A DNA stretch of 64,000 nt from NCBI RefSeq assembly GCF_000981225.1, contig NZ_LAJC01000002.1, positions 62,001 to 126,000 on the forward strand. The letters are read 5' to 3'. Both the position numbers and the translations under genes were made by a program. The notes beneath the pieces were generated by a model, which worked only from the letters and a program-made list of their open reading frames with translations, was not told where the DNA came from and ran no database searches. Numbering within the stretch: the first letter of the stretch is position 1; every line of letters begins with the position of its first letter. This DNA is from Allosalinactinospora lopnorensis. Its GTDB lineage: Bacteria > Actinomycetota > Actinomycetes > Streptosporangiales > Streptosporangiaceae. Shown here piece after piece: positions 19,917 to 28,566 of this stretch.

Positions 19917-20114
19917 TCAGGCCACCATCTGGACATAGCTCGGGCGGTGCGGTGCGATCACGCCGCCGTCGGGCAGCAGGTCGCCGGTGTCCTCGAACAC
20001 CACAACACCGTTGCACAGGAGGCTCCACCCCTGCTCCGGGTGACTGGCCACCACGCGCGCGGCTTCACGATCGGGGTGGCTGAAGGGTGGACAAGTGGGA
20101 GTGTGCTGGCACAT
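19917..20114 (-). CDS. DUF5999 family protein (65 aa)
   Basis: A small actinomycete-specific protein beginning MCQHTPTCPP, with the family core VASHPEQGWSLLCNGVVVFEDTG and LLPDG...APHRP. The N-terminal Cys-x2-His-x3-Cys and a later Cys could bind metal. Function unknown. The ATG at 20114 has GGAAAGGG eight bases upstream. It lies convergent to the TPR gene and downstream of the endonuclease V remnant. Confidence 0.8.
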   Translation of the reverse strand: MCQHTPTCPPFSHPDREAARVVASHPEQGWSLLCNGVVVFEDTGDLLPDGGVIAPHRPSYVQMVA

Positions 20115-20327
20115 CAGAGTGCCCTTTCCGTTTAGTCGTGTCAGATTCCACTGTAGTGGCACCAGGGGCCACTCTAGTGGCATGGGCCACATTCCATCTT
20201 CTTTCTGTAGCCATAGGACGTATCGCGGTCCGCGCTGGCTCGATCCGGCGGGAGATTGGCCGGATGCGGACGCCGGCCGAACCGAAACCGGCTCCGGCGC
20301 ATCGAAGCCGTTTCTCCGCTCCCCCGA

Positions 20328-20591
20328 TCGATACGTGCCGGGAGAGCCGGTCGGCGCGGCGGATCGGCTCGGGCAACCGGTACTCCGGTGCGAGCCGCAG
20401 CACGACCGCGGCCGCCACCAGATGCTCGTCGTCCGCTGTGTAGCTGACGTCGAGCCCGGCCACGAGTGAGACCCGGTCGGGGCCCCGGACTCCGTCCGCA
20501 CCAGGCGGGCCATGCGGTCCTGCACTGCGCGGGCCTCATCGGGGTCCGTCGGCCAGGTGCCGGCGGAGTCGTCGCGAAGACCGGGATCCAT
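20328..20591 (-). pseudogene. nfi: Endonuclease V (nfi) remnant with internal deletion
   Basis: The first ~40 codons read like the N-terminus of actinobacterial endonuclease V (TWPTDPDEARAVQDRMARL). After a one-base slip near 20464 the frame continues AGLDVSYTADDEHLVAAAVVLR, the first catalytic strand, and then jumps directly into LAPEYRLPEPIRRADRLSR, which is the C-terminal end of the family. About 130 central residues, including the remaining active-site acids, are missing. Endonuclease V normally cuts DNA or RNA next to inosine. Even with the slip repaired, the product could not be active. The remainder down to 20115 encodes nothing recognisable. Confidence 0.6.
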
Positions 20592-20638
20592 AAGCCTTCG
20601 AGCCTACCGGCGCCGGCTGGCGACAGCACCGGAGCCGC

Positions 20639-22066
20639 CTAATACCCGCCGCGGGTCCGCCGCGCGGCAGGGCGGTGCCGCCGGCCCGCTCCGGCGAGAC
20701 CGCCGCGCTGGAACGCCCGCACGAGCTCACCACCGAGGTTGACCCCCGCACCCAGCGCGAGCCCGACCGCGACCGCCTCGGACAGGCTGAGCAGGCCTGT
20801 TACGACGTCACCCAGGGTGATCTGCAGTAGTCCGCGGTAGAGGATGCTTCCCGGCAGCAGCGGAGCGATCGCCGGAATGACGAAGGGCAGCACGGGGCGG
20901 TGGGTCTGTCGTGCCAGCCAGTGCCCGACCATCCCGATCGCGATGGCGCCGGCGACGGTGCCCATGATGGGCGGCGCTTCCAGCACGGAGCGCGTCCCCG
21001 CGTAGATCAGCCAGATCAGCACGCCCATGCCGCCGATCATCGGCAGGATCCGCGGCGGCACAGCGAGGGACACGGCGAACGCCATGGCGATCCCCGCGGC
21101 ACCGATCAGCACCGCGGCCTCGACCGACGTGCCCGCCGAGGGAAGGTTGTCCAGATCCATGTCGACGCCGAGCCGCACCGCCGTGTAGGCCACGGCACCG
21201 ACTCCGGAGATGATGGCACCGAGAGTGAAGAACACCTCCAGCAACCGGGCCGAGGAGGAGACGTAGCTCCCGCTGATGCCGTCCTGCAGGCTCGACACCA
21301 GAGGGCGTCCGGGGAGCAGCGCCATGATGTTACCGGTGATGACCGCGCCGGCGTGCAGTCCCAGATCGAGCTCGGAGCTGGTCCACAACAGTACGAGGCC
21401 GATGACGGAGGCGATCCCGGCCGCCGCCGTCATCTGGTAGAACTCCGCGATCCCGCGTTTGGCCAGCCACGCCGAGACACGGTCGCCCAGCACGGTGGCG
21501 ATGAACGCGACCGCGGCGACGATGAACTGACCTCCGACCATGAGGCTGGCGCTGGAGGCGATCAGCCCGAAGCCGGTGACGACCAGCCAGTTGGGGTACG
21601 GCGGGCGGGCGCGCTTGATGGTGCGCAGCCGGGTGATCGCGCCCTCCAGCTCGATCCGTCCCAGAGCCGCGTCCTGCACCAGCGAGTGCAGCTCGGTGAC
21701 GCGGAAGTAGTCGAGCGTGCGCCGCCGCACCACGCGCTCACCGGTGATCGGAGGCTGGTCGCCGCCGGGATGGGTCGAGAGCGTGATGGCGGTGAACGTC
21801 ACCGAGACCTCTGCGCGCGGCAGCTCGAAGGCGACGGACAGGCTCAGCATCGCTTCGCCCACGGCCTCTGTGCCTTCGCCGCTGGCCAGGAGCAGTTCTC
21901 CGACGCGCAGCACGAGGTCGATGGCCCGCGGGTCGGGCAACTCGACGACTTCGTCGTCGAGGCCGTCGGTGTGCAGTTCCGATTCGCGGGCGGTACGCCA
22001 GTCCCTTAGCCGGGTCAGCAGGTTGGTGTCGTTCAGCGGGGCAGGCCGCTGCGAGGTCCGGTGCAT
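20639..22066 (-). CDS. ThrE-type threonine/serine exporter family protein
   Basis: A 475-residue inner-membrane protein joining the two halves of the ThrE family. The N-terminal cytosolic domain has LRVGELLLASGEGTEAVGEAM and a five-helix bundle (PNWLVVTGFGLIASSASLMVGG onward). A second C-terminal bundle ends with IAPLLPGSILYRGLLQ. About ten transmembrane helices in total. Characterised members export threonine and serine by proton exchange. The start is ATG 22066 behind AGGAGAG, rather than upstream in-frame codons. Monocistronic, with 180 bp of gene-free sequence upstream. Confidence 0.85.
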   Translation of the reverse strand: MHRTSQRPAPLNDTNLLTRLRDWRTARESELHTDGLDDEVVELPDPRAIDLVLRVGELLLASGEGTEAVGEAMLSLSVAFELPRAEVSVTFTAITLSTHPGGDQPPITGERVVRRRTLDYFRVTELHSLVQDAALGRIELEGAITRLRTIKRARPPYPNWLVVTGFGLIASSASLMVGGQFIVAAVAFIATVLGDRVSAWLAKRGIAEFYQMTAAAGIASVIGLVLLWTSSELDLGLHAGAVITGNIMALLPGRPLVSSLQDGISGSYVSSSARLLEVFFTLGAIISGVGAVAYTAVRLGVDMDLDNLPSAGTSVEAAVLIGAAGIAMAFAVSLAVPPRILPMIGGMGVLIWLIYAGTRSVLEAPPIMGTVAGAIAIGMVGHWLARQTHRPVLPFVIPAIAPLLPGSILYRGLLQITLGDVVTGLLSLSEAVAVGLALGAGVNLGGELVRAFQRGGLAGAGRRHRPAARRTRGGY

Positions 22067-22327
22067 CGGCGGCTCTCCTCGCGGGGAGTGAGGGTGAATG
22101 GGAGTCGCGGGCGAGGGATTTCCGACATCTCCCCCGGGTGTGACCATCTGTGAGACGCCGATATTCCTGGCCCGGTTGGCGATTCCCGGCCCGTGTCCGG
22201 GTGAGCTCCATCACCGCACCGCTTCCGCGGTCCATGGCGGAGGTGCCCGCGCTCCGCGCACGCCGGAGGGACCGATCCTTCCGCGTTGAGCCCGAGCTGG
22301 ACGGGAGGCGGCGGCTCCGGGCGCGGC

Positions 22328-23134
22328 TCACTCCGGCAGCGGCGGGGGAGTGCCGCCGAACTCCGGGCAGATCTCCTGGTGGTCGCACCAGCCGCACAGC
22401 TTGCTGGGTTTGGGCGACCACCGGCCCGAGCGCGCCGTCGCCTCGATGTCGGCCCAGATCGCGGTGATCTCGGCCTCAGCGTTCAGCAGCTCGGTCTCGG
22501 TCGGCTCGTACCAGCGCACCCCGCCGTCGCCCAGGTACATCAACTGCAGCCGCGTGGGTATCTCGCCGAGCTCGCGCCAAAGCATCACCGCGTAGCAGAA
22601 GATCTGGAACCTGGCCTTGTCCTCGAAACGCGGACGGGGCGACTTCCCGGTCTTGTAGTCGACCAGCCGGATCTGGCCGGTGGGCGCGACATCGAGCCGG
22701 TCGACATAGCCGCGCAGGCGCAGTCCCGAGGAGAGGGTCACATCCAGGCGCATCTCCCGTTCCCGGGGTTCCAGCCGCTGCGGCTGCTCCATCTGGAAAT
22801 AGCGGTTGAGCAGCGCCCGCGCCTCCTCCAGCCACGCCGCGAGCTCCTTCTCATCGCCGAAGAGCTCCTCGCTCTCAGGCCGCTCGGTGCGCAACTGCTC
22901 CCACTGCGGCTCCAGCAGCGACAGCGCCGTGCGCGGGGTGCGGGACTCGGCGGGCAGTTCGAACAGGCGCTCCAGAACGGCGTGTACGAGCGTTCCGCGC
23001 AGCGCCGCTGCGCTCGGCTTTTCGGGGAGGCGGTCGATGACCCGGAAGCGGAACAGCAACGGGCACTGCAGGAAGTCGGAGGCCCGGGAGGGGGAGAGCG
23101 CGGGAACCCGGGGAGCGGCGTTCGGGTAGTCCAT
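22328..23134 (-). CDS. RecB-family (PD-(D/E)XK) exonuclease, Rv2119-like
   Basis: A 268-residue single-domain nuclease: LSPSRASDFLQCPLLFRFR at the N-terminus, RGTLVHAVLERLFE, the catalytic LVDYKTGK, QIFCYAVMLW, and a C-terminal CGWCDHQEICPEF cluster. With the N-terminal cysteine, that cluster may form the Fe-S cluster seen in Cas4/AddB-type nucleases. It corresponds to mycobacterial Rv2119, which sits at the edge of the same proteasome block. The physiological substrate is unknown. The start ATG 23134 is only 65 bp from the divergent M50 gene. Confidence 0.83.
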   Translation of the reverse strand: MDYPNAAPRVPALSPSRASDFLQCPLLFRFRVIDRLPEKPSAAALRGTLVHAVLERLFELPAESRTPRTALSLLEPQWEQLRTERPESEELFGDEKELAAWLEEARALLNRYFQMEQPQRLEPREREMRLDVTLSSGLRLRGYVDRLDVAPTGQIRLVDYKTGKSPRPRFEDKARFQIFCYAVMLWRELGEIPTRLQLMYLGDGGVRWYEPTETELLNAEAEITAIWADIEATARSGRWSPKPSKLCGWCDHQEICPEFGGTPPPLPE

Positions 23135-23199
23135 AGGAGCCCAGCTTATGGCTTCCGCCCCCGGCGGTGCGGCGGTCCTTGAGCACGTAGCCTGGCACC

Positions 23200-24366
23200 G
23201 TGACGGAACACGGCAGCGAGCCCCCATTGGCCCGCACGGGCACCGACGAACCAGCCGGCGGGCGCCGGCCCGGCATGCTGATGGGCCGCCCCTTCGGCAT
23301 CCCCGTCTACGTCTCACCGTCCTGGCTGATCATCGCTGCCATCATCACCGTGCTCTACCAGCCGGTGGTCGACCGGACGCTGGCGCTCGGACCGGTCTCC
23401 TACCTGGTGGCGTTCGTCTTCGCGGTGCTGCTCTACGTGTCGGTGCTGATCCACGAGCTCGCCCACTCGGTCGTCGCGCGGATGTACCGGTTGCCGGTCC
23501 GCCGGATCGTCCTCTACATGCTCGGCGGGGTCTCCGAGATCGAGCGCGAGGCCCCCACTCCGGGCAGGGAGTTCTGGATCGCCTTCTCCGGGCCGCTGCT
23601 CTCCCTGGCACTGGCCGGCCTCGGCTTCCTGAGCTACACGCTCGTCGATCCCTACACGATCGCCGGCGTGCTCATCTGGCAGTTGTGGGTCGCCAACCTG
23701 CTGGTCGGCGTGTTCAACCTGCTTCCGGGGCTGCCGCTGGACGGCGGGCGGCTGATCCGGGCGGCCGTGTGGTGGCTGACGCGCCGCCCCACCGCGGGGA
23801 CCGTCGTGGCCGCTTGGGGAGGCCGGCTGCTCGCGGTGGTCGTGGTATCGCTCCCCTTCCTGTGGGCCTGGTCGTTGCAGACCTCTCCCAGCGTGTTCGC
23901 GGTGCTGTGGGCCGTGCTGCTGGCCGCTTTCATCTGGATGGGGGCGGGCTCGGCGCTGCGCGGTGCCAGGATGCGCGAGCGCCTTCCGCGGCTGCGCGCC
24001 GACCAGCTGGCCCGCCGGGTCGTGACGGTGCCCGCCGACACGTCGGTGGCCGAGGCCCGGCGCCGGATGGGCGCCGCGGGCGCCGAAGCGATCCTGGCCG
24101 TCGACACGGCCGGCACCCCGACCTCGATCGTGAACGAGGCCGCGGCCTCGGCCGTCCCGGAAGCGCGGCGCCCATGGGTCCCGGTCTCCAGCGTCGCCCG
24201 CGCCATCAGCCCCGGCGCGGTCATCACGGCCGGGCTCGCCGGCGAGCAGCTGCTGGATGCCATGCGCCGCGCCCCGGCCGCGGAGTACCTGCTGTTGGCG
24301 GAGGACGGCCAGGTCTACGGCGTGCTGCGCACCGCCGATGTCAACGCCGCCCTCGCCCGGGTGTGA
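23200..24366 (+). CDS. Site-2 protease (M50B) with CBS-like C-terminal domain
   Basis: A 388-residue intramembrane zinc protease. It has about six hydrophobic helices, the zinc site HELAHS near residue 88 and the second motif LPGLPLDGGRL near residue 180. A soluble C-terminal part (about 270-388) has VPADTSVAEARRRMGAAGAEAILAVD and YLLLAEDGQVYGVLRTADVNAAL, which look like a CBS pair. CBS-bearing site-2 proteases are usually controlled by adenosine nucleotides; the substrate here (anti-sigma factor or other) is unknown. The start is GTG 23200. Likely regulated from the short divergent region shared with the nuclease gene. Confidence 0.85.
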   Translation: MTEHGSEPPLARTGTDEPAGGRRPGMLMGRPFGIPVYVSPSWLIIAAIITVLYQPVVDRTLALGPVSYLVAFVFAVLLYVSVLIHELAHSVVARMYRLPVRRIVLYMLGGVSEIEREAPTPGREFWIAFSGPLLSLALAGLGFLSYTLVDPYTIAGVLIWQLWVANLLVGVFNLLPGLPLDGGRLIRAAVWWLTRRPTAGTVVAAWGGRLLAVVVVSLPFLWAWSLQTSPSVFAVLWAVLLAAFIWMGAGSALRGARMRERLPRLRADQLARRVVTVPADTSVAEARRRMGAAGAEAILAVDTAGTPTSIVNEAAASAVPEARRPWVPVSSVARAISPGAVITAGLAGEQLLDAMRRAPAAEYLLLAEDGQVYGVLRTADVNAALARV

Positions 24367-24384
24367 GAGCACTCCCGCGCTGGC

Positions 24385-24858
24385 TCACCTCCGTGCGCCC
24401 TGCGGCCAGATGACCGTCACCGGGCGTTTCCGCTCCCTCGCGTAGCCGACGATGTCGGCGGTTCCACCGGGGCCGCGCGGGGGCCGACCGTCCCATACCG
24501 CGATGAGTTCGTCGCTGTGGTCTACCATGTGGCGACCGGCGTCCAAGTGGGACTGCGGCGTCGACTCGACATGGGGAAGGCGGTGCACGCCGGCGGCGGC
24601 GGCCAGCAAGGCGTCGTAGATGGCGTGGTGGGAGGAGGGAAGGTTCGCGCGGTAGAGCCTGGCCGGGACGATCACCTCCAGTGAGGCCCCGGAGTCCACG
24701 ACCGCCCGGGCGAAGATGGTGTCGGCGCCGTCAGCCAGGCAGGACAGCCCCACCAGCGAATCGCCGAACTCCGAGACACGGGCGCGGATCCCTTCCTCCA
24801 CCGCCCGTTCCACCTCTGGCGGCAACCCGCGATGGCCGGTGATCGCGATCCGTCGCAC
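24385..24858 (-). CDS. SLOG-like Rossmann-fold protein
   Basis: A 157-residue cytosolic protein beginning RIAITGHRGLP, with LSCLADGADTIFARAVVD, a central HLDAGRHMVDHSDELIAVWDG and a C-terminal GPGGTADIVGYARER. This pattern (GHR start, D-x-x-A-V-W-DG, GGTA-x2-x-YA) matches SLOG/LOG-type proteins, thought to bind nucleotides or nucleotide-derived signals (family prediction). The start is GTG 24858 behind GGGGGG, 33 bp after the stop of the XRE gene, so the two form an operon. I cannot name a ligand or enzymatic activity. Confidence 0.6.
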   Translation of the reverse strand: MRRIAITGHRGLPPEVERAVEEGIRARVSEFGDSLVGLSCLADGADTIFARAVVDSGASLEVIVPARLYRANLPSSHHAIYDALLAAAAGVHRLPHVESTPQSHLDAGRHMVDHSDELIAVWDGRPPRGPGGTADIVGYARERKRPVTVIWPQGARR

Positions 24859-24891
24859 GGTGGTACCCCCCTTGCACGGTGATTCGTTTCC

Positions 24892-26169
24892 TCATCTCTC
24901 ACGTCGGCCGGTGAGCAGGTCGTTCAGCAGTCCGTCGAACTCCTGTACGCTCCGGGCCCGGGGTCCCCGGTAGCCGCGCCGGAATCGGCGCACCCGTGTG
25001 ATCACCCGTTCCGAGCGGAACGCCGCGCCGGTGCGAAGCGCCTCCGAAGCCAGTCGGAAGGCCTCGTCGACGTCGCCGGCGTCGGCGTGCGCCGAGGCCA
25101 GCTCCACCTTGAGCACGGCGGCCTGCTTGGCGCCGGGCCGGGGGCCGTTCAGCGCCTCGGAGAAGGCGGCTCTCGCGTCGTTCGGGCGGCGCAGCCGCAC
25201 GCCCGCCAGGGCGCGGTAGCCCGCCACCTTGGCGTCGTCGAAGGCGAACACCCACGGCCATGGGGGGTCGGCGTTCTCGCGCCGCGCCACATTGGTCTCC
25301 GCGAGCGCGAGCTCCCGGGCGCTGGCGGACTCGTCGCCCAGCGCGGCGTGCCCCAGGGCGCGGACACATGACAGCCAGGCCTTGGCTGTGGGGTGGGCGT
25401 TCGCCCCCATCCGGCGCCCCGCTTCGGCGGCGAGGCCGAGCCCGAGCTCGGGGTCCTCGGCCTCGATCTCGAACGCCGAGAGGCTGCCGAGCATGTAGAC
25501 GTCGAGCAGGTGGTGCCCCGACTGCCGGGCGCGTGTGATGGCGGACCGGTAGTAGGAGCGGGCCGAGCCCGAGTCGCCCATGTCGGCGTGCAGCCAGGCG
25601 GCGAACCCCGCGGCTTCGCTCGCCGCCGCCGCGATGTCCGGGGCGAACGGCGTGTGCTGCGCTCGGCCGAGGGCGCGTCCGGTCAGCTCCACGTGGGCGA
25701 TCGCCCCTCTGGTCAGGTCGTGCGCCGGGGAGGAGACGTCGAGCCGCCGCTGCCCACCTGTGATGGCGCGTAGAGTCGGTGCCGTCCCCTCGTCGATGTC
25801 GGTACCGGCCGACGTCGCCGGCAGCGGCAGCGCGGCCGCGGCGACGACCTTCCCGAAGTCCCTGCGTCGCGTAGGACCCGCCCCCTTCCCCAACTCGGCG
25901 GCGCTCGCGAACCGGAGGAGGTGGACAGGGATGTCCAGTCGCCCGGCGAGGTCGCGGACCTGCTCGACGGTGAGCGACTGCTGCCCGTTGATCACCCGCG
26001 AGACCCAGCTCTGGGAGTAGCCCACCGCTTGGGCCAGCTCACCCTGGGACCACCCCCGGGCGAGACGGATCTCCTCCACGATCACGGCCATGTCGCAGGT
26101 GATGAGTGCGGCGGCCATCGCCGGCCGTGACCAGAACTCCGGCGGTAGAGCACCGTGGTGTTGGGGCAT
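24892..26169 (-). CDS. XRE-family regulator with TPR domain
   Basis: A 425-residue regulator. The helix-turn-helix lies at about 28-85: IRLARGWSQGELAQAVGYSQ, SWVSRVINGQQ. A helical C-terminal domain follows from about 140, with repeated A/L-rich helices (DSGSARSYYRSAITRARQSG, ALGDESASARELALAE, DAGDVDEAFRLASEAL), i.e. TPR-like. The plan resembles both RRNPP peptide-responsive regulators and the many actinomycete XRE-TPR proteins of unknown ligand. No DUF397 partner lies next to it; a SLOG-like gene follows in the same operon. A TAATCT six bases before ATG 26169 would make the transcript leaderless. Confidence 0.75.
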   Translation of the reverse strand: MPQHHGALPPEFWSRPAMAAALITCDMAVIVEEIRLARGWSQGELAQAVGYSQSWVSRVINGQQSLTVEQVRDLAGRLDIPVHLLRFASAAELGKGAGPTRRRDFGKVVAAAALPLPATSAGTDIDEGTAPTLRAITGGQRRLDVSSPAHDLTRGAIAHVELTGRALGRAQHTPFAPDIAAAASEAAGFAAWLHADMGDSGSARSYYRSAITRARQSGHHLLDVYMLGSLSAFEIEAEDPELGLGLAAEAGRRMGANAHPTAKAWLSCVRALGHAALGDESASARELALAETNVARRENADPPWPWVFAFDDAKVAGYRALAGVRLRRPNDARAAFSEALNGPRPGAKQAAVLKVELASAHADAGDVDEAFRLASEALRTGAAFRSERVITRVRRFRRGYRGPRARSVQEFDGLLNDLLTGRRER

Positions 26170-26341
26170 GAGCCTAGATTAGGGTGCCCACCTGCTCTTG
26201 GTGGCTATGTGTAATAGAAATGATGCTATGCGTAGCGTGCATAAAGATGTTCTCGCGGTGTCCGCGCGACGTGGCCGAAGAGCGGTCTAGAGGCGAAAGT
26301 CCCTGGTATTCCGGGAAAATCTCCAGAAAGGGAGAATGCAG
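26170..26341. promoter_or_regulatory. Divergent AT-richer control region with inverted repeat
   Basis: Between the XRE gene and the micro-ORF the sequence is clearly AT-richer than its surroundings (26205-26250). TATGC (26227-26231) and GCATA (26239-26243) form an inverted repeat around 7 bp, suited to a dimeric XRE repressor. Strand-specific promoter boxes are not unambiguous. Confidence 0.4.
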
Positions 26342-26452
26342 GTGAGCGGTCGCTCTCTGTTTTCAGTGCGTCGAGTGTGGCCGGACGTGGTCAACGCCTT
26401 GACAATTCCGAAGGGCGTTTTCACCTGGGTGTGCGCGGGATGGTCCTGCTGA
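26342..26452 (+). CDS. Candidate 36-aa peptide with Cys/Trp-rich C-terminus
   Basis: GTG 26342 follows AGGGAG at seven bases; an upstream in-frame ATG at 26336 has poorer spacing. The peptide has a basic N-terminal part (SGRSLFSVRRVWPD) and a hydrophobic tail GVFTWVCAGWSC ending right at the stop. Third-position GC is about 70 percent, lower than neighbouring genes. I recognise no family. The divergent XRE-TPR regulator makes a signal-peptide or small effector role conceivable, but that is inference. It could also be a chance frame; no modification enzymes are nearby. Bases 26453-26553 hold only a loose inverted repeat (GGCGGACAG at 26483, CTGTCCGCC at 26527). Confidence 0.4.
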   Translation: MSGRSLFSVRRVWPDVVNALTIPKGVFTWVCAGWSC

Positions 26453-26553
26453 GGAGCCGCGTTCCTGCGGACTTGGGGAGAGGGCGGACAGTGCCGGCGG
26501 AGCCGTGGGCGCGACCGTCCACCGTCCTGTCCGCCGTCCCGGCCGGACGCCGT

Positions 26554-27339
26554 TCAGCCGCCGTCCCGGCCGAGCCGCTCCGCGGCCGTGATGGCCGCGC
26601 CCGCGATGCCCGCGGTGTTGCGCAGGCGCGCGGCGACGATCGGGGTGCGCAGCCGCAGGTGCGGCAGGAACCTGTCGGCCTTGCGGCTCACCCCGCCCCC
26701 GACCACGATCAGGTCCGGCGACAAGAGGTCCTCCATGACCGAGTAGTAGCGCTGCAGCCGCCCCTCTGCCCAATCCCGGTAGGAGAGCCCCTCCTGCTTT
26801 CTGATGCTGGAGGCCGCGCGCGTCTCGGCGTCGTGCCCGTCGATCTCCACGTGGCCCAGCTCCGTGTTGGGCACCAGCCGGCCGCCGACGAGCAGTGCCG
26901 TGCCGATGCCGGTCCCCAGGGTCGTCATCAGCACGACCCCTTCGGCCTCCTGCGCCGCCCCGTAGCGGTGCTCGGCCACGGCGGCCGCGTCGGCGTCGTT
27001 GAGCACGTGCACCCGCTGCCCGGTCACCTCAGCGAGCAGCCGCTCCGTGTCCACCCCCACCCAGGACGGGGCCACGTGCGCCGCGCTGCGCGCGACACCG
27101 TGCTTGACCACACCGGGGAAGGCGACCCCGACCGGGCAGCCGGGCCCGGCGTGCCCCGGGAAGGCCGCGGCGATCTCCGCCACGACCGCGGCGACGGCCG
27201 CCGGCGTGGCCGGCACCGGTGTCAGGATCTTGAGCCGATCAGAGGTGAACTCCCCGGTGTCCAGGTCGACCGGTGCGCCCTTGATCCCGCTCCCGCCGAT
27301 GTCGATTCCCAGCCCGACAGGCGACGTGCCGTCCGCCAT
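26554..27339 (-). CDS. ppgK: Polyphosphate glucokinase
   Basis: ROK-family kinase that phosphorylates glucose from polyphosphate or ATP. The 261-residue protein opens with [17 protein letters not shown] (phosphate-binding loop). It has [27 protein letters not shown] with the catalytic Asp, [11 protein letters not shown] and the zinc/sugar loop [11 protein letters not shown]. The C-terminus has [13 protein letters not shown], all typical of actinobacterial PpgK. ATG 27339 is chosen for family length. It is divergent from trmI with 142 bp between. It feeds glucose-6-phosphate into glycolysis and links polyphosphate reserves to sugar uptake. Confidence 0.93.
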   Translation of the reverse strand: MADGTSPVGLGIDIGGSGIKGAPVDLDTGEFTSDRLKILTPVPATPAAVAAVVAEIAAAFPGHAGPGCPVGVAFPGVVKHGVARSAAHVAPSWVGVDTERLLAEVTGQRVHVLNDADAAAVAEHRYGAAQEAEGVVLMTTLGTGIGTALLVGGRLVPNTELGHVEIDGHDAETRAASSIRKQEGLSYRDWAEGRLQRYYSVMEDLLSPDLIVVGGGVSRKADRFLPHLRLRTPIVAARLRNTAGIAGAAITAAERLGRDGG

Positions 27340-27481
27340 CGGTTGCCCCCTTCCGCGTCGCGCGCGTTCCCGCGTCCTCCCTCATTCCACTCCTGATCGC
27401 GATTACGCCGACCCAGGTCAGGATGGATAGCCTGGGCGACCGCTCGAACAAGAGACCAACAACGCAGGAGAGACGAAAATA

Positions 27482-28396
27482 GTGACCGGCATCCACGGCC
27501 GCCGCGGACCCTTCGACGATGGCGACATCGTCCAGCTGACCGACCCCAAGGGGCGGAAGCACACCATCACTCTGCGCCCAGGCTCGGTGTTCCACACCCA
27601 CCGGGGAAGCCTGGCTCATGACGATCTGATCGGCGGTCCTGAGGGGAGCGTGGTCCGGTCCTCCGCGGGAACCGCGTATGTGGCCCTGCGCCCGTTGCTG
27701 CCCGATTTCACGTTGTCGATGAAGCGCGGTGCCACCATCGTCTACCCCAAGGACGCCGCGCAGATCCTCGCCCAGGCCGACGTCTTCCCGGGCGCCCGGG
27801 TGGTCGAGGCCGGAGCCGGCTCAGGGGCGCTCTCGTGCTGGCTGCTGCGCGCCGTGGGCGAGGAGGGCCTGGTCTCCTCCTACGAGCAGCGGGCGGATTT
27901 CGCCGAGATCGCGCGGAACAACGTCGAGCGCTACTTCGGCCGGGAGCACCCGGCCTGGCGGCTCACGGTGGGAGAGCTCGCCGAGGCGATCGCCGATGCC
28001 GACATCGACCGGGTCGTTCTCGATATGCTGACGCCGTGGGAGTGCATCGGCGCCGCAGCCAAGGCGCTTGTACCCGGTGGGCTGATCTGCGTTTACGTCG
28101 CCACCACCACCCAGCTTTCGCGCGTCGTCGAGGAGCTGCGCCAGCACGGCTCCTTCTACGAGCCGCGCGCCTGGGAGACCATGGTGCGCGACTGGCACGT
28201 CGAGGGTCTGGCCGTGCGTCCTGACCACAAGATGATCGGCCACACAGGGTTCCTGGTGACCGCGCGCCGCCTCGCCGATGGAGTCGAGCCTCCCGAGCGC
28301 CGCCGCCGTCCGGCCAAGGGCGCCTACGGCGAGGACTACCGCAAGTCCCGTGGACCGGCCGAAGGAGTGGGGCCGGGTGAGAGGATGCCGGACTAG
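27482..28396 (+). CDS. trmI: tRNA (adenine58-N1)-methyltransferase
   Basis: S-adenosylmethionine-dependent enzyme making m1A58 in the T-loop of tRNA. The 304-residue protein has the N-terminal substrate-binding beta domain (GDIVQLTDPKGRKHTITLRPG), then the Rossmann core: IVYPKDAAQIL, VVEAGAGSGALSCWLL (SAM motif I), SYEQRADFAEIARNNV (motif II) and DRVVLDMLTPWE (motif IV). It is equivalent to mycobacterial Rv2118c, which also precedes the proteasomal ATPase. The start is GTG 27482 behind AGGAG. The C-terminal RRRRPAKGAYGEDYRKSRG tail is basic and probably disordered. Confidence 0.95.
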   Translation: MTGIHGRRGPFDDGDIVQLTDPKGRKHTITLRPGSVFHTHRGSLAHDDLIGGPEGSVVRSSAGTAYVALRPLLPDFTLSMKRGATIVYPKDAAQILAQADVFPGARVVEAGAGSGALSCWLLRAVGEEGLVSSYEQRADFAEIARNNVERYFGREHPAWRLTVGELAEAIADADIDRVVLDMLTPWECIGAAAKALVPGGLICVYVATTTQLSRVVEELRQHGSFYEPRAWETMVRDWHVEGLAVRPDHKMIGHTGFLVTARRLADGVEPPERRRRPAKGAYGEDYRKSRGPAEGVGPGERMPD

Positions 28397-28505
28397 ATGT
28401 CAACGTTACTTTCTCATTACGGTGCGTGCTCCTGTATCAAGTTGACCTAGGCATTCGCAAGATCGAAAAATGAGTCCTCCGACACTGGCCGCATGGGGGA
28501 GGTTA

Positions 28506-28531
28506 GGAATAGTCCACGGGTAGGTAGGGTT
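28506..28531 (+). promoter_or_regulatory. Sigma-R-type promoter of arc (GGAAT-N18-GTT)
   Basis: GGAAT at 28506-28510 and GTT at 28529-28531 are separated by exactly 18 bp, the consensus of actinobacterial SigR/SigH (thiol-oxidative stress) promoters. It ends 35 bp before the arc start. A separate TTGACC at 28442-28447 may belong to a housekeeping promoter. Confidence 0.65.
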
Positions 28532-28566
28532 CCGAGTAGTCGTCCTCTTATAGGGAGGTGGCGGAC

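Noticed and set aside
20174-20629. Other minus-strand frames in the nfi remnant region
   Set aside because: Only two short segments match endonuclease V; the rest is unreadable in every frame, so no further gene is called.
28397-28440. ATGTCAACG just after trmI as start of a small gene
   Set aside because: The frame closes after a few dozen bases without ribosome site; the segment looks like promoter DNA.
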